A stretch of 60,187 bases of DNA from JBNKHG01 sp050290225 (GTDB lineage Bacteria; Pseudomonadota; Gammaproteobacteria; Pseudomonadales; Cellvibrionaceae), in contig JBNKHG010000055.1 in assembly GCA_050290225.1 (NCBI GenBank), positions 1 to 60,187 of the forward strand, in the 5' to 3' direction. The position numbers were made by a program, and so were the translations under genes. This document shows positions 17,838 through 26,254 of this stretch, in pieces. Each line of letters begins with the position of its first letter. Within the stretch, counting starts at the first letter, position 1. The notes below the pieces were generated by a model. It saw nothing but the letters and a program-made list of their open reading frames with translations, was not told where the DNA came from and searched no databases.

Positions 17838-17950
17838 CGCGCTGGAATAAGAGAAGTGAAGCGCTAGAAAGCAAAAAGCTGATAGCTAGAAAGAAAAAAG
17901 CAAAAAAGAAAAAAGCAAAAAAGAAAAAAGAAAAAAAGAAACACAAAAAG
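17838..17950 (+). repeat. Purine-only low-complexity tract upstream of the patatin gene
   Basis: About 100 bases are almost entirely A and G on the plus strand, built from iterations of AAAGCAAAAAAG and GAAAAAAG units. It lies directly before the patatin start and has no coding capacity I can support. Such tracts are prone to slippage. Confidence 0.8.
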
Positions 17951-17965
17951 CTACCGTTGGGTTGT

Positions 17966-19105
17966 ATGAAAAACGCATTGATCTTGTCCGGGGGCGGGGC
18001 GCGGGCGGCATACCAGACCGGTGTGCTGCAGGCTCTGGCAGAAATTCTGCCGGAAACGGCACACAATCCCTTTCCCATTATTTGCGGTACCTCTGCCGGC
18101 GCCATTAATGCGTTGGCGATAGCGACCCACGCCGGTAGCTTTAAAGAGGCAGTCGCTGACCTCAGGGCCATCTGGGCGGATCTCAGAATTGAACATATCT
18201 ATCGCCACGAGTGGATGGATCTGTTTAAAGGCATGGGTAAAGTCGCATTGTCCCTGTTCAATCAGGGCGTTGGGCGAGAAGCCCCCCTGTCTCTGTTGGA
18301 TAACTCGCCGTTACGGGATTTGCTCAACCGCACAATCCGCTTTGAAAATATCGACCAGGCCATCGCCGACGGCGACCTCGAAGCGGTTAGCGTTACGGCA
18401 ATGGGTTATACCTCCGGTGAGTCGGTGTGTTTTTTTCAGGGCAAGGAATCCTTTAAAGGCTGGCGGCGCTACCGGCGCATCGGTTCGCCCACCAAATTGG
18501 GTATCGAGCACCTGATGGCTTCTTCGGCAATACCCACCATTTTCCCGTCGGTCAAAATCAATCGCGAATATTTTGGTGATGGTGCGCTGCGACAACTGGC
18601 ACCCATCAGTCCGGCATTGCACCTGGGCGCCGATCGTGTATTTGTGGCGGGGGTCAGTAGCAACCGCAATCCCCAGCACTGGGGGAAACGCCGACCCGTG
18701 AAGCACTCGCCCTCGATGGCGCAGATAGTGGGTCATATGTTCAACAGCGCCTTTGTCGATAGTCTGGAGGGGGATATCGAGCATCTGGATCGCATCAACC
18801 AGTTGATAACGTTGATTCCAGAGGCGGTGCGCGAGGAGAGGGGGTTGCCGTTACGACAGGTGGAGAGCCTGATGATTTCACCCAGTAAGGAGCTGGATAA
18901 AATCGCCGGGCGCAAGATTCGTTATTTACCCCGCAGTCTGCGATTCTTCTTGAATGCCACCGGGGCGACCACCCGCGGTGGCGGGGCCACTGCGGCCAGT
19001 TATCTGCTGTTCGCCAAACCTTTTTGTGATGAACTGATGGAGCTGGGCTACCAGGACACCATGTGGGAAGTGGATTCCATCAAGGCGTTTTTTGGGCTGG
19101 CTTAA
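17966..19105 (+). CDS. Patatin-like phospholipase
   Basis: A 379-residue serine lipid hydrolase. The oxyanion motif GGGARAAY lies at residues 9-16, the nucleophile elbow is GTSAG, and the catalytic aspartate is in DGALRQLAPISPA. The rest matches bacterial patatins that hydrolyse phospholipids or acyl-CoA-linked lipids. The ATG at 17966 gives the normal start just before ALILSGGG; a TTG at 17957 is less likely. It ends seven bases from the convergently transcribed chemoreceptor. Its upstream region is a purine tract with no clear ribosome-binding site of its own besides AAAGC. Confidence 0.88.
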   Translation: MKNALILSGGGARAAYQTGVLQALAEILPETAHNPFPIICGTSAGAINALAIATHAGSFKEAVADLRAIWADLRIEHIYRHEWMDLFKGMGKVALSLFNQGVGREAPLSLLDNSPLRDLLNRTIRFENIDQAIADGDLEAVSVTAMGYTSGESVCFFQGKESFKGWRRYRRIGSPTKLGIEHLMASSAIPTIFPSVKINREYFGDGALRQLAPISPALHLGADRVFVAGVSSNRNPQHWGKRRPVKHSPSMAQIVGHMFNSAFVDSLEGDIEHLDRINQLITLIPEAVREERGLPLRQVESLMISPSKELDKIAGRKIRYLPRSLRFFLNATGATTRGGGATAASYLLFAKPFCDELMELGYQDTMWEVDSIKAFFGLA

Positions 19106-19112
19106 TCAGCAT

Positions 19113-21107
19113 TCAGGTTTTATAGGCTGTTGAAATAGCCTGCAGGTCATTGGCCATACGTGCCTGCTCCTGTGCGACGGCACTGATTTGCGACGCACCG
19201 GCGGCTGTGGCTTGGGTCATATCGCTGATGGTTGCCATATTACCTGCCATTTCTGTGGTGGTGGACACTTGCTGTTCGGCGGCCGTGGCTACCTGGGTGG
19301 CCATGTCCGCTATCGCCGTTATCTCGCGGCTGATGTTGTCCAGCGCCTGTTCGAGCCCGCCCGTTTGAGCCGCCGTGTCGTTGGCCAGCTCCCGGCTGAC
19401 GGATATGCCGTGGAAGGCACGCTCCGAAATACCGTTAAAGTTGGAGATAATCTCCTCTATCTCGGTGGTGGAATCCTGGGTCCGCTGGGCGAGTGTGCGG
19501 ACTTCGTCGGCCACTACAGCAAAACCCCGGCCCTGCTCGCCGGCGCGGGCGGCCTCGATTGCGGCGTTTAGCGCAAGCAGATTGGTTTGTTCCGCGACTG
19601 ATTTGATCACTTCGATCACATTGCCGATGCTGGTACTGCTGGTGTGCAGTTCCTCGATAATAGTGCCCATCTGTTGAACTTCGGCCGTCAGTTTGTGAAT
19701 GCGCTCGACGCTGTCGCGCACAGCCTGGACCCCTTCATTGGCGGTAGCCTGTGAACGGGCTGCGGCGTCTGCGGCAGCAGCGATGCTGCGTGCCACATCC
19801 TGGGAAGTGGCTGACATCTCTTCAGTGGCAGTGGCAACCAGTTCTGTTTGCCGACGTTGTTCGTCGATACCTTCGCCACTATCGGCTATGGTTGCAGAGG
19901 TTTCTTCCGCCGCGCTCGCCAATTGCACGCTGGCTTTCCCAATGTCGTCCATGGCGGCGGAGAAACTGCTGAACATAAGGTTGAGCCGTTCGGCGGTTTG
20001 TCCCAATTCGTCGTGGGAGTAAGCTTTGGCTCTGACCGTCAGGTCTTTATTTTGTGTGGATCGGTTTACGGTGTCGGTAATATTGTTCACCTGGCGGCTG
20101 ATCAGGGTCACCATCCAGTATCCGGCGCCGAAGCTAAGGGCGGCTATAAATAGTGTAAAGCCGAGCAGCAGTGTATAGCTGGAAGAGGCTTCTTCTTTTT
20201 GCTTGCCACTGTAGATGAGGATATCTTCGCTCAGTCTCTGTTCTATTTTCTTTAACTGGTTTATCCGTGCGGTTGCCGCTTTGAACCACTCGGAAGCAGA
20301 TTCGTTAAAGTCGCCAAATTCCGCGTGATCCATTGCTTTTTGGCGGTATCTTTCCACTTCCTTTACCGCATTGCCATCCATGGCATCACGGTAGAAGTTC
20401 ACTTGCTCGTCGCTGGCAAAACTGAGAAAAGTGGAGAAATAGGTGTTTTGTTCCGACAGCAAGGTAATAAAGCGTTGGAAGGCGCCGGGTGCAAATTGGT
20501 TCAAACTGAAGACGGAACTCAAGACCGCCCGTTCAATGCCGGCACGTTCTTTAGCCTGCAAAAAATTATAGTAAGCCTGGAGCATCTGGGATATACGTGC
20601 ATCCTGAGAGGCGTTTGCCGCTTTGGGTGCAATATCCAGGAGCAGGGCATTTGTTTGAGTATAGAAATCGAGAGCGTCTTTGATGGGAATTTGGTGGTCG
20701 TCGACTCTTTGCCGATAGGAATCCAATTGCGACAACCGTGCTTCCACCGCTCGTAGGTTAATGAGAACGCCAGGGTCGACAAAGGAAGACTGCAATCCTT
20801 GCAAAAGCTGCAGGCGTTGGTTTAATGCGGCGTTGGTCATCTCTCGTTGATTAACGAGTATCTTACCGAACTGGCTGCCGTTAGGACTCAGGAAGCCGGC
20901 AGTTGCTCCACGTTCTTTTTGCAATTCATGCACCAGGGCACCATTCGTGGATGACAGCGTAACAAGCTGTTCTATGACTTCGGCATTGGCGGCTTTCTCT
21001 GAGGCCAGATTCAAACTCTCCAGGCTGAAAAAGGTAAGCCCGAGAAGGGGGATGCAGATCAGCAACAGTAGTTTTGAACGTACGGAAAGGTGGGTGATTA
21101 TCGGCAC
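19113..21107 (-). CDS. Methyl-accepting chemotaxis protein with a NIT (nitrate/nitrite-sensing-type) domain
   Basis: A 664-residue transmembrane chemoreceptor. TM1 lies at about residues 13-33, followed by a large periplasmic helical NIT-type domain (about 40-285, LVHELQKERGATAGFL is typical). TM2 is near 310-335, then HAMP and the signalling domain with the conserved hairpin EQTNLLALNAAIEAARAGEQ. It should signal to CheA/CheW and steer swimming. I chose the GTG at 21107 because AAGGAG lies seven bases upstream; an earlier in-frame GTG at 21125 would place that site inside the gene. Ligand identity is not determinable here. No che genes adjoin it. Confidence 0.9.
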   Translation of the reverse strand: MPIITHLSVRSKLLLLICIPLLGLTFFSLESLNLASEKAANAEVIEQLVTLSSTNGALVHELQKERGATAGFLSPNGSQFGKILVNQREMTNAALNQRLQLLQGLQSSFVDPGVLINLRAVEARLSQLDSYRQRVDDHQIPIKDALDFYTQTNALLLDIAPKAANASQDARISQMLQAYYNFLQAKERAGIERAVLSSVFSLNQFAPGAFQRFITLLSEQNTYFSTFLSFASDEQVNFYRDAMDGNAVKEVERYRQKAMDHAEFGDFNESASEWFKAATARINQLKKIEQRLSEDILIYSGKQKEEASSSYTLLLGFTLFIAALSFGAGYWMVTLISRQVNNITDTVNRSTQNKDLTVRAKAYSHDELGQTAERLNLMFSSFSAAMDDIGKASVQLASAAEETSATIADSGEGIDEQRRQTELVATATEEMSATSQDVARSIAAAADAAARSQATANEGVQAVRDSVERIHKLTAEVQQMGTIIEELHTSSTSIGNVIEVIKSVAEQTNLLALNAAIEAARAGEQGRGFAVVADEVRTLAQRTQDSTTEIEEIISNFNGISERAFHGISVSRELANDTAAQTGGLEQALDNISREITAIADMATQVATAAEQQVSTTTEMAGNMATISDMTQATAAGASQISAVAQEQARMANDLQAISTAYKT

Positions 21108-21570
21108 AGCAATTCTCCTTGGCACGCTATCCTTAAAAATCGGCCTTCTGATTTGATTCCATGCTTATCCTACCGGCAGGTGTTCAGCTGGCTTTATGGT
21201 CGTAGCGCCTGAAAATATTTCAAGGTGCTGTAGTAAAACCAGTATTGAACCCGTAGCCACTGATGATATTAATAGTAACAATTGAGGGAGTACAGTAATT
21301 TGTGAGCCAGAATGAGGATTGACCACGCGGGCGAAAACTTTGTGTAAATGAGGTGCGCCGGAATGGAGCGCTCTGGTACTCCTTCAAGGTGATATTGCCC
21401 AGTCTGTGAGTCTGTCAGCGCCCCTGGACTGCGTTGCATCAGTACTGGCATCAATACGCATAAAACCCCGACAGTTGCCGGGGTTTTTAAACCTGTCTGT
21501 CAGATGATTGTAAAATCCGGACCGGTTTGCGCAGCACTTTTCAGTGCTGCGGGATCAAGGCTTGTGGCCA
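21108..21570. other. Gap between chemoreceptor and aconitase genes
   Basis: This 463-base gap holds the upstream region of the chemoreceptor and the terminator at 21462-21488. I see no gene I can support; a 61-codon minus-strand frame at 21269-21454 has no recognisable family and no clear ribosome-binding site. AT-rich DNA around 21250-21300 may contain the chemoreceptor promoter. Confidence 0.6.
21462..21488 (-). terminator. Terminator downstream of acnB (bidirectional shape)
   Basis: AAAACCCCG and CGGGGTTTTT form a nine-base stem around an eight-base loop, with T-runs on both strands. It lies 83 bases past the acnB stop codon. Confidence 0.8.
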
Positions 21571-24195
21571 TCATACAGCGACGTCCTGGATTTCAACGGC
21601 CGCAATCCTTTTGCCTTCATCGTGCTTGGCCTGGAACTCTGCAATCTGGTCGAAGTTCAGGTAGCGATAGATATCGTCAGCCATGGCATCAATATTCTTC
21701 GCGTAATCCATATACTCCGCCGGTGTCGGCAGTTTGCCCAGAATGGCACCGACCGCAGCCAGCTCGGCGGAGGTCAGGTAAACATTGGCGCCATCGCCAA
21801 GACGGTTGGGGAAGTTGCGGGTTGAGGTGGACAGTACGGTGCTGTTGGGAGCAACACGTGCCTGGTTACCCATACACAGGGAGCAGCCGGGCATTTCAGT
21901 ACGAGCGCCCACCTTGCCGAAGGTATTGTAGTAGCCTTCTTCCATTAACTGGTGCTCATCCATCTTGGTGGGCGGCGCCAGCCACAGGCGGGTGGAGATG
22001 CCGGCACCGTGTTGTTCCAGCAGTTTACCGGCGGCGCGGAAGTGACCGATATTGGTCATGCAGGAACCGATAAAGACTTCGTCTACCTTGTCACCGGCGA
22101 CTTCGGACAGCAATTTGGCATCGTCCGGGTCGTTCGGGCAACAGACTACCGGTTCCTTCAACGCGTTCAGATCGATCTCGATCACGGCGGCGTACTCGGC
22201 GTCCGCATCCCCCTTCATCAACTCGGGGTTGGCCAGCCACTCTTCCATCTTCCGGGCGCGGCGCTCCAAGGTACGGGGATCACCATAACCGTCGGCAATC
22301 ATGCTGCGCAGCAGGACGATGTTGGAACGCAGGTACTCTTCAATAGAGGCCTGATCCAGCTCGATGGTACAACCGGCGGCGGAACGTTCGGCGGAGGCGT
22401 CGGACAACTCGAACGCCTGCTCAACGGTCAGCCCCTTCAGACCTTCGATCTCCAGAATGCGGCCAGAGAAGATGTTCTTCTTGCCTTTCTTCTCAACGGT
22501 CAGCAGCCCGTCCTGGATCGCCTGGTAGGGAATGGCGTGAACCAGGTCGCGCAAGGTGATACCGGGCTGCATTTCACCTTTAAAGCGAACCAGAACGGAC
22601 TCTGGCATATCCAGAGGCATAACGCCGGTGGCGGCGGCAAAAGCCACCAGGCCTGAACCGGCCGGGAAAGAGATACCCATGGGGAAGCGGGTGTGGGAGT
22701 CGCCGCCGGTACCTACGGTGTCGGGCAGCAACATGCGGTTCAGCCAGGAGTGAATGACACCGTCACCGGGGCGCAGGGATACACCGCCGCGGGTCATGAT
22801 AAAGTCGGGCAGGGTGTGCTGGGTGTCGATATCCACAGGCTTCGGGTAGGCCGCGGTGTGACAGAAAGACTGCATGGTGAGATCGGCGGAGAAGCCGAGG
22901 CACGCCAGGTCTTTCAGCTCGTCACGGGTCATGGGGCCGGTAGTGTCCTGAGAGCCGACCGTGGTCATCTTGGGCTCGCAGTAAGTGCCGGGGCGAATAC
23001 CTTGACCTTCGGCCAGACCGCAGGCGCGACCGACCATCTTTTGTGCCAGGGAGAAGCCCTTACCGGAATCTTCCGGGGCTACCGGCTGGCGGAACAGGTC
23101 ACTGTTGGGCAGGCCCAGGGACTCGCGGGCCTTGGTCGTCAGACCGCGACCAATAATCAGGTTGATGCGACCGCCAGCCTGGACCTCATCCAGCAGTACG
23201 TCGGACTTGAGGGCGAACTCGGAGAGCACAGAGCCGTCTTCGGCCAGGATCTTGCCGTCATAGGGACGAATCTCAATCACGTCGCCCATGGCCAGTTTCT
23301 CAACCGGGGCTTCGAATACCAGGGCGCCGGCATCTTCCATGGTGTTGTAGAAAATCGGAGCGACCTTGCCGCCGATGCAGACACCGCCGCCGCGCTTGTT
23401 GGGTACGCCGGGCAGGTCATCACCGAAGAACCACAAGACAGAGTTTGTGGCTGATTTACGGGAGGAACCGGTACCAACCACATCACCGACGAAGGCCACC
23501 GGCAGCCCCTTGGCCTTGACCTCCTCGATTTGGGTCATGGGTCCGGTCACGCCGTGTTCTTCCGGGTTGAGGCCGTCGCGGGTCATCTTGTACATCGCGC
23601 GGGCATGCAGAGGAATGTCGGGACGGCTCCAGGCGTCAGGAGCGGGGGAAAGGTCATCGGTATTGGTTTCACCGGTCACCTTGAAAACGGCCATTTTGAT
23701 GCTTTCAGCCACCTTGTCGCGGTTGGTGAACCATTCTCCGTCGGCCCAGGACTGCATAACCGCCTGGGCATTGGCGTTGCCGGTTTTGGCCTTTTCCTCG
23801 ACGTCGTGGAAGGCATCGAACATCAGCAGGGTGTGCTTGAGCTCTTCGGCGGCCAGGGCGCCCAGATCGGCATCTTCCAGGGCGCCAACCAGGGTTTCAA
23901 TGTTGTAACCGCCGTGCATGTTGCCCAGCAGCTTGATGGCTTTTTCTTTGTCGATCAGAGGGGAAGTGGCCTCACCCTTGACGATGGCGGAAAGGAAACC
24001 GGCTTTCACGTAGGCGGCTTCGTCAACACCCGGTGGTACGCGATTGGCAATCAGCTCGAGAATGGATTCCTCTTCGCCGGCGGGGGGATTTTTCAGCAGC
24101 TCCACCAGCCCGGCAACTTGCTCGGCATTCAGCGGCTTGGGTGGGACGCCCTGGGCCGCGCGCTCTTCAACGTGTTTACGATAAGCTTCAAGCAC
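21571..24195 (-). CDS. acnB: Aconitate hydratase B (bifunctional 2-methylisocitrate dehydratase)
   Basis: An 874-residue [4Fe-4S] enzyme converting citrate to isocitrate in the TCA cycle; AcnB can also act in the methylcitrate cycle. The cluster-binding cysteines sit in IGSCMTNIGHFRAAG and PGCSLCMGNQARVA near the C-terminus. The N-terminal HEAT-like domain begins VLEAYRKHVEERAAQG and is specific to AcnB. I chose the GTG at 24195, where the family begins and AGAGGAAA precedes it; the open frame extends 25 codons further without homology. A symmetrical site lies 180 bases upstream, between it and the divergent DUF1289 gene. Confidence 0.96.
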   Translation of the reverse strand: MLEAYRKHVEERAAQGVPPKPLNAEQVAGLVELLKNPPAGEEESILELIANRVPPGVDEAAYVKAGFLSAIVKGEATSPLIDKEKAIKLLGNMHGGYNIETLVGALEDADLGALAAEELKHTLLMFDAFHDVEEKAKTGNANAQAVMQSWADGEWFTNRDKVAESIKMAVFKVTGETNTDDLSPAPDAWSRPDIPLHARAMYKMTRDGLNPEEHGVTGPMTQIEEVKAKGLPVAFVGDVVGTGSSRKSATNSVLWFFGDDLPGVPNKRGGGVCIGGKVAPIFYNTMEDAGALVFEAPVEKLAMGDVIEIRPYDGKILAEDGSVLSEFALKSDVLLDEVQAGGRINLIIGRGLTTKARESLGLPNSDLFRQPVAPEDSGKGFSLAQKMVGRACGLAEGQGIRPGTYCEPKMTTVGSQDTTGPMTRDELKDLACLGFSADLTMQSFCHTAAYPKPVDIDTQHTLPDFIMTRGGVSLRPGDGVIHSWLNRMLLPDTVGTGGDSHTRFPMGISFPAGSGLVAFAAATGVMPLDMPESVLVRFKGEMQPGITLRDLVHAIPYQAIQDGLLTVEKKGKKNIFSGRILEIEGLKGLTVEQAFELSDASAERSAAGCTIELDQASIEEYLRSNIVLLRSMIADGYGDPRTLERRARKMEEWLANPELMKGDADAEYAAVIEIDLNALKEPVVCCPNDPDDAKLLSEVAGDKVDEVFIGSCMTNIGHFRAAGKLLEQHGAGISTRLWLAPPTKMDEHQLMEEGYYNTFGKVGARTEMPGCSLCMGNQARVAPNSTVLSTSTRNFPNRLGDGANVYLTSAELAAVGAILGKLPTPAEYMDYAKNIDAMADDIYRYLNFDQIAEFQAKHDEGKRIAAVEIQDVAV

Positions 24196-24561
24196 GGTTG
24201 TTTTCCTCTGTTTCTGTGATTTACTCCGTCGCCAGGATCTCTGGCGGGGGAGGCTATCGGCGGCACACACCGATTATTATCTCGTGTAGTTTTATTACAA
24301 AACACTGCCAAGATGGGGCGCAAATTCTACACGAATCACCCCTGTGAGTTAAGTTATCTTGAAATTCAACTACTTATAGCCACTATAAGTGGGGTGAATG
24401 ATGGTCGCTATTTGCGCGGATCAACGATAAGACTAGCAGTCTATCGAAGCAATTGGGGGTTAAATTGGGCGGCGTCAAGAGTTTAATTTGGCCTTCAGCT
24501 GGGGTAAGGTGCTGCCTCAATTCCAGCGGTTCGATTCAGGCTTGGGGCGGCGCTCATTTCC
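24196..24561. other. Divergent regulatory gap between acnB and the DUF1289 gene
   Basis: This 366-base gap separates two outward-facing genes and contains no supported coding sequence. It should hold both promoters. The outstanding element is the inverted repeat at 24372-24390; AT-rich stretches lie at 24270-24300 and 24340-24390. Confidence 0.65.
24372..24390. promoter_or_regulatory. Perfect 8-bp inverted repeat, likely operator
   Basis: ACTTATAG and CTATAAGT are separated by CCA, making a 19-bp near-perfect dyad typical of a dimeric repressor site. It lies 177 bases upstream of acnB and 172 bases upstream of the DUF1289 gene. The binding protein is unknown. Confidence 0.55.
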
Positions 24562-25026
24562 ATGGTTTTCAAACAGGTAAAAACCCCCTGCGTGGGCATC
24601 TGTTCCACAGGGATTGGCGATAATGTCTGTCGCGGTTGCAAGCGCTTTTCCCATGAAGTGATCGACTGGAACGCCTATAGCCACGAACAGCGTTACTCCA
24701 TTGCCCAGCGTCTGGAGACATTCCTGGCACAGGTGGTGGCCAACAAGGTGGTGGTGGAGAATGAGGCGCTGTTGCTGGCGCAGATCAAACACCAGCAGAT
24801 CCGCTTTCGTGAGGAGCAGTCGCCTTACTGTTGGATCTTCGACCTTTTACGCGCCGGCGCCAGTCAAATCCAGGATTTGGCGACCTATGGGCTGGCATTG
24901 CAGCCACAGTGGCGTAACGTCAGCCTGTTGGACGTGAAAGAGGCTATTGATCGGGACTATTACACATTGTCCTGTGCCCACTACGATCGCTATATTGCCC
25001 CCGGGCAACTGGCAGACGAACATTAA
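24562..25026 (+). CDS. DUF1289 domain protein
   Basis: A 154-residue protein whose N-terminus matches DUF1289 with its cysteine pattern: PCVGIC at residues 9-14, then VCRGCKRF, four cysteines in all, followed by HEVIDWNAY. These suggest a small metal or Fe-S site. The rest, about 100 residues (SPYCWIFDLLRAGASQIQDLATYGLALQP), is an extension seen in some gammaproteobacterial members and has no clear function. It lies 10 bases before miaE and probably forms an operon with it. Confidence 0.8.
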   Translation: MVFKQVKTPCVGICSTGIGDNVCRGCKRFSHEVIDWNAYSHEQRYSIAQRLETFLAQVVANKVVVENEALLLAQIKHQQIRFREEQSPYCWIFDLLRAGASQIQDLATYGLALQPQWRNVSLLDVKEAIDRDYYTLSCAHYDRYIAPGQLADEH

Positions 25027-25036
25027 CTTTTCACCT

Positions 25037-25642
25037 ATGACCGATATCAGTGAAATTGTCGCGTATCTTCCGTGCCGTACCCCGGACAGCTGGGTTGCCA
25101 AGGCCCTGGAGAATCTGGAAACCGTCCTGATCGATCACGCTGCCAACGAGCTCAAGGCGGCCCAGTCGGCCATGACACTGATTGGCAAAAATCCCACCAA
25201 GCTGGACCTGCTCAACAAAATGAGTCGCCTGGCGCGGGAGGAATTGGTGCATTTCGAGCAGGTGCTGAAGATCCTCAAAAAACGCGGCATCAAGTACCGG
25301 GCCCTAAAGGCTTCCGGTTACGCCTCGTCCATGGCCAGGCACATTCGCAAGGGGCAAAAGGAATCCTTCATCGATACGCTGATTGTCGGCTCCATTATCG
25401 AGGCTCGTAGCTGTGAGCGCTTTGAAAGGCTCGCTCCCCATCTGGATGAGGAGTTGCGAAAGTTTTACCTGTCGTTGTTGAAATCGGAAGCCCGCCACTA
25501 TCAGGACTACCTGACACTGGCGCGCACGTATGCCGAGGCGTCTATTGACGAAAGGGTGGCGTTCTTTCTGCAGTTGGAAAAGGAAGCCATACTCTCAGAG
25601 GACGCGTTATTCCGTTTCCACAGTGGTATTCCGCCTGCCTGA
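25037..25642 (+). CDS. miaE: tRNA-(ms[2]io[6]A)-hydroxylase MiaE
   Basis: A 201-residue non-heme diiron monooxygenase that hydroxylates the isopentenyl group of ms2i6A at position 37 of tRNAs reading UNN codons. Ferritin-like iron ligands are visible in HAANELKAAQSAM, LAREELVHFEQV, IEARSCERFERL and KSEARHYQDYL. I chose the ATG at 25037 because the family begins there; an upstream in-frame ATG lies inside the previous gene. There is no strong ribosome-binding site, so translation may be coupled to the DUF1289 gene. Confidence 0.93.
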   Translation: MTDISEIVAYLPCRTPDSWVAKALENLETVLIDHAANELKAAQSAMTLIGKNPTKLDLLNKMSRLAREELVHFEQVLKILKKRGIKYRALKASGYASSMARHIRKGQKESFIDTLIVGSIIEARSCERFERLAPHLDEELRKFYLSLLKSEARHYQDYLTLARTYAEASIDERVAFFLQLEKEAILSEDALFRFHSGIPPA

Positions 25643-25670
25643 TCGTTCGCCGGGCGGCTGTCCGCCAGTC

Positions 25671-25730
25671 TGGCGCTGTGAATGCATGTTTGGCGCTTTA
25701 TATGAACGTTTGGCGCTGTCAATAAATGTC
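25671..25730. repeat. Three 20-bp tandem repeats
   Basis: Units at 25671-25690, 25691-25710 and 25711-25730 all start TGGCGCT and have ATG(T/A)(T/C) near their ends. The array fills the gap between miaE and the TetR remnant and runs into the TetR stop codon. Confidence 0.8.
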
Positions 25731-26254
25731 AGGCAAGCTCGCCGGGACTGGCCAGATTCAGGGCCTGTTCCACCAGGTTGTGCTGGGTGAACTTGAACAG
25801 GCGCCGGGAATCCCGCTGGTCCCGAGCGCTTAAGTGATCCAGAGAGTAGTAGTAGATACTGCAAAGGTTGTATATCAGGCGCCCGGTATTGAGCCTTGTC
25901 CGTTTAGGCCATCGGGATCCATAGTGACGTAACAACCGGGCGAAGTAATCCGCAATCCACTCGGCATGCTCACGCTCCATCACCATCAACTCGGGAGTGG
26001 TGGCCAGTGCGTAGTCCAGTGCTCGCACCAGGCGCACATGTTGATCGTCGGCAAGCAGGGCCTTGTCCATCAGCGCCAGAATGTCCTGCCAACTGTGACT
26101 CTGCCAAAAGGTTTCGTGATGGTTGCAGGTGTCCTTCACCTGATCCAGCATGCGCCGGTTAATGGCGTAAACCAGGGCTTGCTTGTTGGGAAAGTATTGG
26201 TAGACAGACGCGATATTGACGCCGGCCTGCCGGGCGACTTTATTAATACCGCTG
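25729..26254 (-). pseudogene. TetR-family regulator, 5' end deleted
   Basis: Read leftward from about 26254, the frame starts abruptly inside a TetR helix-turn-helix: GINKVARQAGVNIASVYQYF, then PNKQALVYAINRR, and continues through a normal ligand-binding region to the stop at 25729. The first 30 or so residues, start codon and promoter are missing. The DNA immediately beyond the break codes, on the opposite strand, for an amidohydrolase that also lacks its N-terminus. A single deletion between two divergent genes explains both. A fragment starting at an internal codon near 26151 would lack the DNA-binding domain. Confidence 0.85.

Noticed and set aside
21269..21454. A 61-codon minus-strand frame upstream of the chemoreceptor
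   Set aside because: No family, no ribosome-binding site and no supporting context.
22693..23454. Several 200-250-codon plus-strand frames inside acnB
   Set aside because: They are antisense shadows of the aconitase gene with no recognisable domains.
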